Positions 1-10,962 of a stretch of DNA of 64,000 nucleotides are shown here, in pieces (the stretch's first letter is position 1; each line of letters opens with the position of its first letter). Made by a program: the position numbers and the translations under genes. The notes beneath the pieces are model-generated. The model saw only the letters and a list, made by a program, of their open reading frames with translations. It ran no database searches and was not told where the DNA came from. The stretch covers positions 415,659 through 479,658 of the forward strand of contig NZ_JAUXSP010000019.1 in assembly GCF_030679875.1 (NCBI RefSeq), written 5' to 3'. Source of the DNA: Phenylobacterium sp. GTDB taxonomy: Bacteria; Pseudomonadota; Alphaproteobacteria; Caulobacterales; Caulobacteraceae.

Positions 1-345
1 GCACGTTCGCCGGTGGCCCATTTCCATTGCCATTGCTGGCGCCGGGACCCGCGGGCGCGCCTGCAGGGGGGCCGTTACCATTTCCGTTATTGGCGCCTGG
101 ACCGGCGGGCACGTTCGCCGGGGGCCCATCGCCATTGCCATTGTTGGCGCCGGGACCCGCGGGCGCGCCTGCAGGGGGACCATTACCGTTTCCGTTATTG
201 ACGCCTGGGCCGGCCGGGACATTCGCCGGGGGCCCATCGCCATTGCCATTGCCATTATTGGCGCCGGGACCCGCGGGCACGCCTGCAGGGGGACCGTCGC
301 CATTTCCGTTATTGGAGCCCGGACCGGCGGGGACATTCGCCGGGG
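1..345 (-). repeat. Tandem ~54-60 nt coding repeats (18-20 aa units GPPANVPAGPGANNGNGN / GPPAGAPAGPGANNGNGD alternating)
   Basis: At least six units read directly; two unit types alternate, giving a ~36-aa higher-order period; continues past the left edge. Confidence 0.85.
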
Positions 346-1198
346 GGCCGGCGGCGTCGCCATTGCTGGTCGGCGGGGCGGTTGCTGGCGCCGGAGCCGT
401 GGACTGGGCCGCAGACTGCGCTACAGCCGCCATGGAGGCGCTCGCCAAGCTCATGCCAGGCGAGCCCCCGTTGTTCGCTTCTCCAAGGAGACTGTCGGGT
501 CCAGCCTGTGCGCCTGGCGCCCCTGCGGCCATCTCGCGTCCCAGGACTGCGACGGGGCCGGCCACGACGCCCTCGGATAGTTGGGTGTAGTCAAGCGAGG
601 GGAGAATTTGAGCGGCCGGCTCGGGCGTCGCCACGGCCGCGGGGGCGATCACGCCGACCTGATCAGGCTGGTCACGCGCCACGCGACCCGTGACGCCTGC
701 GGGGATATCGTTGGGAATTCCGCCGCCATTGGCGCGGACCTCCACCAGCCCTTCGGCCACATGGACCGAATCGCTGACCGCGCCGACGGCGACGGTGAAG
801 GTGGTGCCCTTGACCACCGCGGCCAGGAGAGGGGTGTCGACGCGGAAGTGCGGCTGAGCCTGCTTGTTCACCTGAAAGACGATCGAGCCGAGATCTTGCA
901 TGATCCGGGTCATGCCGGCCGGCTGGCCCGCCGCGACGGTCATGCGACTATTGGGGCCGATCACGATGCGCTTGTCGCCATCGGTGAGCACGGCCCGGGC
1001 GCCTCCAGCGGTGGTGATATCCGCGCCGGGGGGGATGGTCAGGTTCGCCGCGCCGACCTTGGGATCTTCACCCGGGACCGATACTCGTACGCGGCCCGTG
1101 ACCTCGGTCAGTCGCCATTCCGCCGCTGCGGCGGCGCCCGCGCCTAGCAGGAGGGCGGTCGCCATGAGGCCCGCCAGGGTCCGTTTTGCGTAATGCAT
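1..1198 (-). CDS. FecR domain-containing secreted protein with C-terminal GPPAxxPAGPGxNNGNG tandem repeats (3' end beyond window)
   Basis: Read by hand on the minus strand: ATG at 1198 (MHYAKRTLAGLMATALLLGAGAAAAAEWRLTEVTGRVRV...), signal peptide, FecR-like segment (GADITTAGGARAVLTDGDKRIVIGPNSRMTV...QPHFRVDTPLLAAVVKGTTFTVAV), no stop through position 2. Missing from the ORF track because it is open at the window edge. Confidence 0.8.
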   Translation of the reverse strand, partial: MHYAKRTLAGLMATALLLGAGAAAAAEWRLTEVTGRVRVSVPGEDPKVGAANLTIPPGADITTAGGARAVLTDGDKRIVIGPNSRMTVAAGQPAGMTRIMQDLGSIVFQVNKQAQPHFRVDTPLLAAVVKGTTFTVAVGAVSDSVHVAEGLVEVRANGGGIPNDIPAGVTGRVARDQPDQVGVIAPAAVATPEPAAQILPSLDYTQLSEGVVAGPVAVLGREMAAGAPGAQAGPDSLLGEANNGGSPGMSLASASMAAVAQSAAQSTAPAPATAPPTSNGDAAGPPANVPAGPGSNNGNGDGPPAGVPAGPGANNGNGNGDGPPANVPAGPGVNNGNGNGPPAGAPAGPGANNGNGDGPPANVPAGPGANNGNGNGPPAGAPAGPGASNGNGNGPPANV

Positions 1199-1364
1199 CT
1201 TCTAGCTTCCTACGCCAGACCGCGCTTCGGCGGCTGTGGATCGAAGCTCAACCCTAGTGAGACACAGCTAATCGAGGGCTAATATTTGAACAAAAATATA
1301 TCGTTAGCGCCCCATTCACCTTCTTGAGGGACCCTGGCTAACCCTACTCACAATCCCGAGGCTG

Positions 1365-2978
1365 GTGTTGTCTGTGCGTTTGGCTCTGCGTCGCGCGACG
1401 CCTGTCCTGATTTCCGTCGCAGCGGTACTGACCGCAGGCTTTGGCGGCGGTCCTGCAGACCTGGCTCTGGCCCGGGCCAATGATGCGGCCCGAGAGGCCC
1501 CGGAGCCTGAAGGGGTGGCGGAAGGCCGGTTCGTACTGACGGGACTGACGATCGATGGGGTGAGCGCCTATCATCAGGGCGATCTTGCGCCCCTTTACGC
1601 CAATGCCCTGGCGACCGAGATCGGCGTTTCAGACCTGGCCGGAGTCGCTCAGGCCCTGACCGATCAGTATCGCAGGGACGGCTACTTTCTTGCCCGCGCG
1701 GCCACCCCGCGGCAGGTGGGCGCGGAGGGGCACGCCCGGCTGGTCGTCTATGAGGGCTATGTGGGCGAAGTGGCCTTCGAAGGCGACGCGGTGCCTGCGG
1801 TCGGCGCCCTGCTGAGCGATATCGTCGACATTCGCCCCCTGAAGCTGGCCGATCTCGACCGTCGCCTGGCCCTGGCCAATGACCTGCCCGGGATCAAGGT
1901 GAGCGCGCGACTGGAGCCGGACTTTGATGATCCGGCCCGACACCTGCTGGTGGTGACCACGCAGCTCCGCCGGGTTGAGGGGCAGGTCTACGTGGACAAC
2001 CGCGGCGGCGCTCAGGCGGGGCCATGGCAGGTCTACGCCCGCGGCGCCGTCAACTCCACCATGCGTTCCGGCGACCAGTTGGGGGTGGGGGTGCTGACGA
2101 CGCCGGGTCCCGCGCCGCGGTTCACTCAGGTGGATATCTCCTATGGCGCGCCCCTTCCCGACGGCGGCCAGCTGCGCGGCGCGGTCGCCGCTTCCAAGGC
2201 TGACGGGGATGCCGATGGTCTGGCCGCGGCCCTGGGAAATGAGAGCCAGTCGGCCAGTCTGCGAGTTTCCGCGCCCCTAGTCCGACGCCAGGACAGGTCC
2301 CTGTGGGTGCAAGCCCAGGCCGATGTGCGACGGGTGGAGCAGAACTGGACGACGGCCGACCTGGTGGACGAACTGGCGGTGGCCCGTGTCGCGGTCCAGG
2401 GGGAGCGCCGGAACGACGGCGCCTACTCCACGGCGTTCGTCCAGGTCAGTCGTGGCTTTGGCGGTCTCGGCGGCGAGCCTCGGGATGGCCGCACCCGCTG
2501 GGACGCCGACGGCCGGTTCTGGAAGCTGTACGCCTATGGATCACACTACCGGGACCTGGGGGCCAAGGCGGGCCTCTTTGTCACTGCGTCCGGCCAGTGG
2601 TCTCCTGACCCTCTGTTGTCCTCTGAGGAGTTCGCGGCGGGCGGACTTCCGGTGGGGCGCGCCTATGACTACGCCGAGATCATGGGCGATCGGGGAATTG
2701 CAGGCTCGGCCGAGCTCCGGGTCGGCTGGGACCCACAGCTGCGGCCCCTGACCTTCGTGCAGTCCTACGGCTTCATCGATGGGGCGAAGGTCTGGAACTA
2801 CAATGCCGCCCCAGGCTGGGGGGACATTGACCTCGCCTCTGCAGGCGCCGGCGTCCGGTTGGTGTTTGAGGAACGGCTGAGCCTGCGTTTTGAGCTCGCC
2901 AAGCCCTTGACCCGTAAGCCCTCCACCCGGGCCAACAAGGGACTGCGCGGCTTCATCTCCCTGTCGTCCAGCTTCTGA
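1365..2978 (+). CDS. ShlB/FhaC/HecB family two-partner secretion transporter (TpsB, POTRA + Omp85-type barrel)
   Basis: 537 aa, GTG start; POTRA-like N-terminus (FVLTGLTIDGVSAYHQGDLAPLYANALATEIGVSDLAGVAQALTDQYRRDGYFLARAATP) and C-terminal barrel ending in ...SLSSSF. Confidence 0.85.
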   Translation: MLSVRLALRRATPVLISVAAVLTAGFGGGPADLALARANDAAREAPEPEGVAEGRFVLTGLTIDGVSAYHQGDLAPLYANALATEIGVSDLAGVAQALTDQYRRDGYFLARAATPRQVGAEGHARLVVYEGYVGEVAFEGDAVPAVGALLSDIVDIRPLKLADLDRRLALANDLPGIKVSARLEPDFDDPARHLLVVTTQLRRVEGQVYVDNRGGAQAGPWQVYARGAVNSTMRSGDQLGVGVLTTPGPAPRFTQVDISYGAPLPDGGQLRGAVAASKADGDADGLAAALGNESQSASLRVSAPLVRRQDRSLWVQAQADVRRVEQNWTTADLVDELAVARVAVQGERRNDGAYSTAFVQVSRGFGGLGGEPRDGRTRWDADGRFWKLYAYGSHYRDLGAKAGLFVTASGQWSPDPLLSSEEFAAGGLPVGRAYDYAEIMGDRGIAGSAELRVGWDPQLRPLTFVQSYGFIDGAKVWNYNAAPGWGDIDLASAGAGVRLVFEERLSLRFELAKPLTRKPSTRANKGLRGFISLSSSF

Positions 2979-3021
2979 GATCCGAGAGCCCGCCTCACTG
3001 ATTTGAGCGAGGCCCGGCGAA

Positions 3022-5094
3022 CTAGGCTGCGGCGGGGCCCTGGCCTTCGGCGACCCTCTGCAGGACCGCGATCAGGCGCTCGGGCTCAATGGGCTTGGGC
3101 ATGTGAAGGTCCGCCCCGGCCGCCAGGCTCGCCGCCTGATGCTCGGGCAAGGTGTTGGCGGTGAGCATGACGATGGGGGTCCGGCCTTTGTGGGCGGCGT
3201 CTTCCCGGGCGCGGATATTTCGAATGGCGGTCAGGCCGTCCATCACGGGCATCTGCATGTCCATCAGCACCATGTCGAATGGCGCTGTCTCAAAGGCTTG
3301 GCAGGCCTCCAGCCCGTTTTCGGCCAAGACCAACTCCACGTCGAACTCAGCCAGCAGAACCTCGACCACCTGGCGGTTCACCGGATGGTCGTCGGCCACC
3401 AGGATGCGCAGGGGGCGGTTGGCGGGGATCTCCCGCGCACGCGGCTCGGCCTGCGTCGCGTCCTCGGCAGGGGGAAGTGAAATATCGACCCAGAAGCTGG
3501 CGCCGTCGCCAGGGCGCCCCTCGGCGTCAATCTCCCCGCCCATCAGCTCCACCAGCTCCCGGCTGATCGCCAGACCAAGGCCCATGCCGCCAAAGCGGCG
3601 CCCGATGGAGGCGTCCCCCTGGGAGAACCGCTTGAACAGCTCCGCCTTCCGGGCTGGATCAAAGCCCATGCCGGTGTCGTCCACCTTCAACCTCCAGCGT
3701 CCATCGGGCAGGGGGGTAAGGCTGACGCCGATCCTGCCGGTCTCTGTGAATTTGATGGCGTTGGTAAGCAGGTTGGCGAGAACCTGCTTGAAGCGCACCG
3801 GGTCGCCCATCACCCGGGCTTCGGCCTCCGGCGCGATGGCCAGGTCGAGGCTCAGCCCCTTCTCCAGGGCCCGAGGGCGCAGCAGCGTATCGATGGTGCG
3901 GGCGGCCTCGGCCAGATTGAACGCCTCGGAACTGATGCGGACGGCGCCGGACTCCATGCGGGCCACATCCAGCAGGTCCGACAGCAGCCGCTCCAGGCTG
4001 ATCCCCGAGGAGCGGATGATCTCCACCATATTGCGCTGAACGGGGGTGAGCGTGGTGGATTCCAGTGCGGCGGCCACAGCGCAGACCCCATTCAGGGGGG
4101 TGCGGATCTCATGACTCATGTTGGCCAGGAATTCGGTCTGGGTGCGCTGGGCCTCCATCTGTCGCCGCCAGGCCGCGCGGCCTCGGGCGACCATCACCGC
4201 GCCTACCGCGCCGAAAGTGAGCAGGACCGCCAAGATCGGCAGGACGGAGTTTCGGAGCAGCAAGGCGCCAGGTCTCTGCGGCGTCCAGGCCAGGATCAGA
4301 GGGGCGTCTGAGCCCAGCACATCCATCCGCACCTGCGCGTCGCCCGGCTTGAGATGATCCTGCCCCAGTGCGGTGCGCAGATCGTTCAGCTGATAGCGCG
4401 CTGCGAGGAGATCAATGGAGACCTCGCGAACCGGCAGGACAGTGAGCATGACCAGTCCACGATCCTCGCGAGGCATGGCGACGCCCGTGTCCGGCTGGAT
4501 CAGGGTGGCCGTGGCCAGGACATTGCCGCCATCCACGACGGCGAAGCCGCTGGCCTGGATCGGCGCAGGCATGGATTCCCAGGGCGCGGTCGCGGCGCTC
4601 AAGGGGGCGCGCGCCAATTCCGCGGCTCTGACGTCGGCCAGGAGGCCCTCGAAGATCTCGGTGGTCGCCTCGTCCAGGGCGGCGCGGGTGCGCCCCCGTC
4701 GGTGGTAGAGGAGCTGATCCTGGGGATCGAGGACCGTCAGCTCGCTGAACTCAAAGCCCAGGGCGTAAAAGTCATTGAGGTTGGCGTCGGCCCAGGCGAG
4801 GTCTCGGCGGTTGTCGAGAAAGTCGACCACCTCGTCCCAGGTGGTTTCCGTCACCATGGCGGCTTCGACCTCGCCGATGGCTGAGACGAGGCCCTGGCGC
4901 ACCAGTTCCTCTTCGCGTGCGAGGGTGCGACTGTCGACGCCGCGGCTCCACAGCACCAGGCTGAGGACGAAGACGGCCATCGCCGCCAGGGCGATCGCCA
5001 CGGCGGGGGCCAGCAGGTTGCGATTGCTGAGGCCACGCATCTCGCTGTGCTCCAGTCCCCCGACGGTCTCCAGAGGCAAGCTTTCCCAATCCAC
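3022..5094 (-). CDS. CHASE4-type sensor hybrid histidine kinase (HisKA, HATPase_c, REC)
   Basis: 690 aa; CHASE4-like periplasmic region (TTWDEVVDFLDNRRDLAWADANLNDFYALGFEFSELTVLD), H-box [16 protein letters not shown]-box NLLTNAIKF, receiver VLMDMQMPVMDG. Confidence 0.9.
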   Translation of the reverse strand: MDWESLPLETVGGLEHSEMRGLSNRNLLAPAVAIALAAMAVFVLSLVLWSRGVDSRTLAREEELVRQGLVSAIGEVEAAMVTETTWDEVVDFLDNRRDLAWADANLNDFYALGFEFSELTVLDPQDQLLYHRRGRTRAALDEATTEIFEGLLADVRAAELARAPLSAATAPWESMPAPIQASGFAVVDGGNVLATATLIQPDTGVAMPREDRGLVMLTVLPVREVSIDLLAARYQLNDLRTALGQDHLKPGDAQVRMDVLGSDAPLILAWTPQRPGALLLRNSVLPILAVLLTFGAVGAVMVARGRAAWRRQMEAQRTQTEFLANMSHEIRTPLNGVCAVAAALESTTLTPVQRNMVEIIRSSGISLERLLSDLLDVARMESGAVRISSEAFNLAEAARTIDTLLRPRALEKGLSLDLAIAPEAEARVMGDPVRFKQVLANLLTNAIKFTETGRIGVSLTPLPDGRWRLKVDDTGMGFDPARKAELFKRFSQGDASIGRRFGGMGLGLAISRELVELMGGEIDAEGRPGDGASFWVDISLPPAEDATQAEPRAREIPANRPLRILVADDHPVNRQVVEVLLAEFDVELVLAENGLEACQAFETAPFDMVLMDMQMPVMDGLTAIRNIRAREDAAHKGRTPIVMLTANTLPEHQAASLAAGADLHMPKPIEPERLIAVLQRVAEGQGPAAA

Positions 5095-5135
5095 AAATCA
5101 ACGTTAGATGAAGTAGGGTGTCGGGTGACGCAGGT

Positions 5136-5363
5136 CTAGTCCTGGCGATCTCGGGAGCTGCGGGCCTCGACCGGATCTGCGGCGGGCCAGATGCGGACCG
5201 CGATCGCGGCGGTCAGGGAGCCGAGGATGGCGACGAGGGCGCCGAGCGCCTGGCTCTCGTTCATACCCGTCGCCAGCAACCGGCCGGTCATAGCGCCTGA
5301 AACAAAAACAAGGCTGGCGGTGCCCCACTCGGCCATGCCTTGCGAAAACAGCCCTTTGAGCAT
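5136..5363 (-). CDS. Small hypothetical membrane protein
   Basis: 75 aa ORF with two hydrophobic stretches. Confidence 0.5.
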   Translation of the reverse strand: MLKGLFSQGMAEWGTASLVFVSGAMTGRLLATGMNESQALGALVAILGSLTAAIAVRIWPAADPVEARSSRDRQD

Positions 5364-5588
5364 GTTGATCTCCCACCTTCTGCGGTCGGCTCAGCATCGC
5401 GCAGAACGCCCTTAGACATTCCTTACAAGGGCGGAGCCTGCGGCGTCGGGACGCAGCTTGGCGAACGTTCCGGGCGCGGGCGCGCCGCAGGGAGGGCCGC
5501 CAATTAGGGCATGTTCATCTTTTAGGCCCGGTGCGGCTTGACCCGCCACGGAACCGACCGCCAAGGTAGGCGTATTGAGGGGGTGCTT

Positions 5589-7376
5589 ATGCGTTTGAAA
5601 GCCCGGCTAGGACGTGAGTTGCGGTTTATGCGCAAGCTCCGACGCACCCTGACTCGGGTGAAGTCCATCGCGCCAGATTCGCCCAACCTCATCTGTGACG
5701 ACCTGCAGGCGGCGGTGGATCAGTGGCGCGACCGTCCGGCCATGACCTTCGAAGGTCGGACCGTCACCTATGCCGAGCTGGACGGCATCGCCAATCGCTA
5801 CGCGCATTGGGCCAAGGGTCTGAATCTGCGCCGCGGTCAAACGGTCGCCCTCTTCATGCCCAACCGGCTGGAGTACTTTTGCGTCTGGTACGGGCTATCC
5901 AAGGTCGGCGTGATCACCGCCCTGATCAACAATCAGCTGACCGGCGCGGCCCTGGCTCACTGTCTCAACATTTCCGGCGCCAGCCACTGCATCGTCGACC
6001 CGGAAACCTCCCCGGCCTTCGAAGAGATCAAGGACGGGCTCGACACCCATGTCCAGCAGTGGGTGCTTGGCGAGGCGCGCAACGAACAGCGCGACCTGAT
6101 CCAGGCGCTGAAGAGCTGCAGCCAACTGCCCCCTGATTGCGGTGTGCGCGAGGGGATGACCGCGCAGGACACCTGCCTCTACATCTATACCAGCGGCACG
6201 ACTGGCCTGCCCAAGGCCGCCCGCATCACGCACGTTCGGGCACAGCTGTACATGCGGGGTTTCGCGGGTTCCACAGGCGCTCGAGAGAGCGACCGGATCT
6301 ATGTGGCGCTGCCGCTCTATCACGCCACCGGCGGCCTTTGCGCCCTGGGAGCGGCCCTTCTGAATGGCGGCTCGGTGGTGCTGAAGAAGAAGTTCTCGGC
6401 CACTCAGTTCTGGCCGGACATCTCGACCGAGGGCTGCACTATGTTCGTCTATATCGGCGAGCTGTGCCGCTACCTCGTCAACCATCCCGAGAGCGAGGTT
6501 GAGACCCGGCACAAGCTGCGCCTGGCCTTCGGGAACGGCCTCCGGCCCGACGTCTGGCCCGTGCTCAAGAGCCGGTTCCGCATTCCCGACATCCTGGAGT
6601 TCTACGGCTCCACGGAAGGCAATGTGTCGATGTTCAACTTCGACGGGAAGGTCGGCGCCATCGGGCGGGTGCCGCGCTATCTGCGCAAGCGTTTCAACTT
6701 CCGACTGGTCCAGTTTGACGTGGAGAACGAGATCCCCGTCCGCGGGCCCGACGGCTTCTGCGTCGAGTGCGGCCCCGGGCAGATCGGCGAATGCCTCGGG
6801 CGCATTACCGGCGACGCCCGGGCCGAGTTCACCGGCTATGTGGACAAGGCCGCGAGCGACAAGAAAGTGCTTCGGGACGTCTTCGAAAAGGGCGACGCCT
6901 GGTTCCGCACCGGCGACCTGATGCAGCAGGACGCCGAGGGCTATTTCTACTTCATCGACCGGATCGGAGACACCTTCCGTTGGAAGGGCGAGAACGTTTC
7001 CACCAATGAGGTCTCAGCGCGGTTGGGCGAGGCGCCTGGGGTGCTGGAGGCCAACGTCTATGGGGTCGAGGTCCCTGGGGCTGACGGGCGGGCTGGCATG
7101 GCCGCCCTGGTCACTGACGAGTCTTTCGATCTGGCGGCGTTCGCCGATCATGTGGGTCGTGAGCTGCCGCCCTATGCGCAGCCGCTGTTCCTGCGGATGA
7201 TGCCGGCCATGGAGACCACCGGCACCTTCAAGCAGCGCAAGGTCGACTTGGTGAGCGAGGGTTTCGATCCGGCCAAGGTCAAGACCCCGATGTATTTCAG
7301 GGATTCCGACAAGGGCTATGTGAAGGTCACCAAGACCGTGTTCACCAAGCTGGCCGCGGGCGCCTACCGACTCTAG
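5589..7376 (+). CDS. Long-chain acyl-CoA synthetase (FadD6/VLACS-like)
   Basis: AMP-binding motif YIYTSGTTGLPKAA, FYGSTEGN, and C-terminal ...ETTGTFKQRKVDL; start chosen at MRLKARLGREL inside ORF 5538..7376. Confidence 0.85.
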   Translation: MRLKARLGRELRFMRKLRRTLTRVKSIAPDSPNLICDDLQAAVDQWRDRPAMTFEGRTVTYAELDGIANRYAHWAKGLNLRRGQTVALFMPNRLEYFCVWYGLSKVGVITALINNQLTGAALAHCLNISGASHCIVDPETSPAFEEIKDGLDTHVQQWVLGEARNEQRDLIQALKSCSQLPPDCGVREGMTAQDTCLYIYTSGTTGLPKAARITHVRAQLYMRGFAGSTGARESDRIYVALPLYHATGGLCALGAALLNGGSVVLKKKFSATQFWPDISTEGCTMFVYIGELCRYLVNHPESEVETRHKLRLAFGNGLRPDVWPVLKSRFRIPDILEFYGSTEGNVSMFNFDGKVGAIGRVPRYLRKRFNFRLVQFDVENEIPVRGPDGFCVECGPGQIGECLGRITGDARAEFTGYVDKAASDKKVLRDVFEKGDAWFRTGDLMQQDAEGYFYFIDRIGDTFRWKGENVSTNEVSARLGEAPGVLEANVYGVEVPGADGRAGMAALVTDESFDLAAFADHVGRELPPYAQPLFLRMMPAMETTGTFKQRKVDLVSEGFDPAKVKTPMYFRDSDKGYVKVTKTVFTKLAAGAYRL

Positions 7377-7385
7377 CGCCAGGGG

Positions 7386-8945
7386 TCAGGCGGCTGCTTC
7401 GCCGGACCCCTGCGTCTGCAGGCGCAGGCGCAGATGGCACTTCAGACCGTTTTCGTCGAAGTCCAGCCGGGCTTCGCCGCCAATATCACCCTGCAGGCTG
7501 CGCTCGATCAGCCGAGACCCGAATCCCTGGCGGCTCGGCTGAGAGACCTTCGGGCCGCCCTCTTCTGACCAGGTCAGATCGATGCTCGGCCCCGCGCCCT
7601 CATCGCGCAGCCGCCAGTGAACGCGGACACAGCCCTCCGAGCTGGACAGCGCCCCGTACTTGGCTGCGTTGGTCACCAGCTCATGGAAAACCAGCCCTAG
7701 GGTCAGGGTTTCGGGGGCGGACAGGGAAACGGGCGGCCCTTCCAGCTGATAGCGCTCCACCCCGTGCGGGCGCAGCTCCATCAGGATGACCTCTTCCAGC
7801 GAGGCGCCCTGCCAGACCGACTGGGTCAGCAGATCATGGGTCGCCGACAGGGCCAGCAGCCGGGCCTCGAAGGATTCCCGAAAAGCCGCCGGGCTCGTGG
7901 TGGTGCGCAGGGTCTGGGCGGCGATGGCCTGGACCGTGGCCAGGGTGTTCTTCACCCGGTGGTTCAGTTCATCGAGCAACAGTTTCTGCTGGCGCTCCGC
8001 CCTTACCCGGTCGGTGACGTCGCTGCCTTCCACGAAGACACCCCATGGGGCGCCGCGGGCGTCCAGGATGGGCTGATAGATGAAGTCCACAAAGCGCTCT
8101 TCCGGGGGGTGATCAATCTGCCGCTGCAGCATGACGCTGGCCGCCTGGCCGATATAGGGCTGGCCGGTGCGCATGACCTCGACAAGGATGTTCTGAAAGA
8201 CCTGGCCCTCGAGTTCCGGCAAGGCTTCAATCAGCGGGCGGCCAATGACCGCGCGCCGGCCGATGAGGCTCTGATAGGCGTTGTTCACCAGCCGGAAGAC
8301 AAAGTCGGGTCCGATCAGCACGGCCATGAAGCCTGGGGCCTGCATGAACAGATTTCGGATCTGATTGGTCTCTTCAAGCAGGATCAGGTTTGTCTCCTGG
8401 AGCTCCTGGGCGCGTTGATAGAGTTGGGTGGCGCTCTCGACAGGGGCCTCGACGGGGGCGCCTGAGGGACCGAAGGCCATGTCCTTCAGGCGCTGGACCT
8501 CAGTGACGTCCACAGTGTTTTGCAGGACATAGACGGTCTGGCCCTGGTCATCGAACAGGGGCGTGTGAACGGCGGACCAGAAGCGCATTTCCAAGCCGCC
8601 GCCCAACGAAACAGGCAGGGGGATAGCGTAGGGAATCAGCGCCAGGGTGTCGGATTGACCGGTCGCCAGAACCCGTTCGAGGGAGTCCCGGAGCCGTCGC
8701 CCGCCCTCACCCGCATTGGGAAAAAGATCGAAGATGTGGCGGCCGATCAGCTCGTCCCGTGACCGCTCTGTGGTGCGCTGATAGGCGAGATTGGCTTCGA
8801 CGAAACAAAGGTCGCGGTCCAGCACCATGTGCGGACTCGGCAAGGTGTCGAACAAGGCTCTGAAATCGATCTGCAGCAAAGCTATGCCCCCGTTTCTGGT
8901 GAGGTTTTTCACCGGGGAAGCGATCCACAGGCGCATGTGGGCCAT
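7386..8945 (-). CDS. PAS-domain HWE-family sensor histidine kinase
   Basis: C-terminal part of track ORF 7386..11126: PAS ([28 protein letters not shown]), HWE H-box [40 protein letters not shown]. Alternative TTG start at 8879; the rest of the track ORF is antisense to uvrC. Confidence 0.85.
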   Translation of the reverse strand: MAHMRLWIASPVKNLTRNGGIALLQIDFRALFDTLPSPHMVLDRDLCFVEANLAYQRTTERSRDELIGRHIFDLFPNAGEGGRRLRDSLERVLATGQSDTLALIPYAIPLPVSLGGGLEMRFWSAVHTPLFDDQGQTVYVLQNTVDVTEVQRLKDMAFGPSGAPVEAPVESATQLYQRAQELQETNLILLEETNQIRNLFMQAPGFMAVLIGPDFVFRLVNNAYQSLIGRRAVIGRPLIEALPELEGQVFQNILVEVMRTGQPYIGQAASVMLQRQIDHPPEERFVDFIYQPILDARGAPWGVFVEGSDVTDRVRAERQQKLLLDELNHRVKNTLATVQAIAAQTLRTTTSPAAFRESFEARLLALSATHDLLTQSVWQGASLEEVILMELRPHGVERYQLEGPPVSLSAPETLTLGLVFHELVTNAAKYGALSSSEGCVRVHWRLRDEGAGPSIDLTWSEEGGPKVSQPSRQGFGSRLIERSLQGDIGGEARLDFDENGLKCHLRLRLQTQGSGEAAA

Positions 8946-9035
8946 AGCGGGCGGGGCCCGAGACATCAACAATCTCGTCCGCGCGCTAACGCCGCGCCTC
9001 TGGGTCTGACGGAGAGAGTCGCCTATATCGGCGCT

Positions 9036-10895
9036 ATGGCTGAACGCGACGCCGCGCCCTTCATCGGCGCCGCCCTCATCAAGGATCACGTAAAACGCCT
9101 CCCCGACGCGCCCGGCGTCTATCGCATGGTCGGCGAGGATGGGGAGGTGCTCTATGTGGGCAAGGCTCGTTCGCTCAAGAAGCGGGTGACCCAGTACGCC
9201 CAGGGCCGCTTTCACACCCAGCGTATCGCCCTGATGGTCGACCTGACCCGGTCGATGGAGTTCGTCACCACCCGCACCGAGACTGACGCCCTGCTGCTCG
9301 AGATCAATCTGATCAAGCAGCTGAAGCCCCGGTTCAACGTCCTCTTGCGGGACGATAAGAGCTTTCCTGAGATCGTCATTCGGCGGGACCATGACGCCCC
9401 CCAGCTGCGCAAGCATCGCGGCGCGCACTCGATCAAGGGGGACTATTTCGGCCCCTTCGCCAGCGCCTGGGCGGTGAACCGGACCCTGAACACCCTGCAG
9501 AAGGCCTTCCTGCTGCGGTCGTGTTCGGACAGCGTCTATGACAGCCGGGCCCGGCCCTGCATGTTGCATCAGATCAAGCGCTGCGCCGCCCCCTGCACGG
9601 GTCTGGTGTCGCTCGAAGATTACAACGCACTGGTGGACGAGGCCGAGGCCTTCCTGAGAGGCAAGAGCCGCGCGGTGATGGCCAAGCTGTCGGCCGAGAT
9701 GCAGACCGCCTCGGACGAGATGGAGTTCGAGCGCGCCGCCCGCCTGCGCGACCGTATCCGCGCCCTGGCCTCGGTGGCCCAGGAACAGCAGATCAATCCC
9801 GAAAGCCTGGAGGAGGGCGACATCATCGCTCTGCACGGCGAGGGCGGCCAGGCCTGCGTCCAGGTCTTCTTCTTCCGCGGCGGCCAGAACTGGGGCAATC
9901 GGGCCTACTTCCCCCGGGTCGACAAGAGCGACGAGGCGGCCGACGTCATGGCCGCCTTCCTGGGTCAATTCTATGAGGACAAGCCGATCCCCAAGCTGAT
10001 CCTCACCAATGTGGAGCCAGCTGACCGCGACCTGCTCTGCGAGGCCTTCGCCCTGAAGGCCGGCCGCAAGGTGGAGATCCTCCAGCCCCTGCGCGGGGAA
10101 AAACGCCAGCTGGTGGAGCACGCCCTGACCAACGCCCGCGAGGCCCTGGGCCGGCGGATGGCCGAGAGTTCGGCCCAGTCCAAGCTGCTGATCGGGGTCT
10201 GCGAGGCCTTCGGCCTGGACGCCCCGCCCGAGCGGATCGAGGTCTATGACAACAGCCACATCATGGGGACCAACGCCGTCGGCGGCATGGTTGTGGCCGG
10301 GCCCGAGGGCTTCCTCAAGAACCAGTATCGCAAGTTCAACATCAAGGGGACCGACCTCACGCCGGGCGACGACTACGGCATGATGCGCGAAGTGCTGCGC
10401 CGCCGCTTCGCCCGGATGGTCAAGGACGAGGAGGCCGGCGACGCCGCCCCGCGTCCCGATCTGGTGCTGATCGACGGCGGGGCCGGACAGCTGGCGGCGG
10501 CTCTGGAGATCATGGCCGACCTGGGCGTCGACGACATCGCCGTGGTCGGCGTCGCCAAGGGGCCGGACCGGGACGCAGGTCTGGAGCGGTTCTTCATGGC
10601 CGGGCGTACGCCCTTCATGCTCGAGCCCAAATCGCCGGTGCTCTACTACCTCCAGCGCCTGCGCGACGAGGCTCACCGTTTCGCCATCGGCAGTCACCGG
10701 GTTCGCCGGGCCATCGATATGAAGAAGAACCCCCTGGACGAGATCGAAGGCGTCGGCCCGGGGCGAAAACGAGCCCTGCTGCACGCCTTTGGCTCGGCCA
10801 AGGGCGTGTCGCGGGCGTCTGTGGAGGATCTGGCCAAGGTGGACGGAGTCAGCCAGGCCCTGGCCCAGCGGATTTACGAGCGTTTCCGCAAATAG
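9036..10895 (+). CDS. uvrC: Excinuclease ABC subunit C
   Basis: GIY-YIG domain ([29 protein letters not shown]), C-terminal HhH ([16 protein letters not shown]); ATG at 9036 inside ORF 8829..10895. Confidence 0.95.
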   Translation: MAERDAAPFIGAALIKDHVKRLPDAPGVYRMVGEDGEVLYVGKARSLKKRVTQYAQGRFHTQRIALMVDLTRSMEFVTTRTETDALLLEINLIKQLKPRFNVLLRDDKSFPEIVIRRDHDAPQLRKHRGAHSIKGDYFGPFASAWAVNRTLNTLQKAFLLRSCSDSVYDSRARPCMLHQIKRCAAPCTGLVSLEDYNALVDEAEAFLRGKSRAVMAKLSAEMQTASDEMEFERAARLRDRIRALASVAQEQQINPESLEEGDIIALHGEGGQACVQVFFFRGGQNWGNRAYFPRVDKSDEAADVMAAFLGQFYEDKPIPKLILTNVEPADRDLLCEAFALKAGRKVEILQPLRGEKRQLVEHALTNAREALGRRMAESSAQSKLLIGVCEAFGLDAPPERIEVYDNSHIMGTNAVGGMVVAGPEGFLKNQYRKFNIKGTDLTPGDDYGMMREVLRRRFARMVKDEEAGDAAPRPDLVLIDGGAGQLAAALEIMADLGVDDIAVVGVAKGPDRDAGLERFFMAGRTPFMLEPKSPVLYYLQRLRDEAHRFAIGSHRVRRAIDMKKNPLDEIEGVGPGRKRALLHAFGSAKGVSRASVEDLAKVDGVSQALAQRIYERFRK

Positions 10896-10962
10896 GCGCC
10901 CCATTGCCTGCGGGTCAGCTATGCTCGCGGTCAACCCGTGGATTATCTGTACGGAGACGCGC

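Noticed and set aside
27-590. 187-aa plus-strand repetitive ORF (MPLLAPGPAGAPAGG...)
   Set aside because: Complement of the tandem-repeat region; the minus frame with signal peptide and FecR domain is the coherent coding frame.
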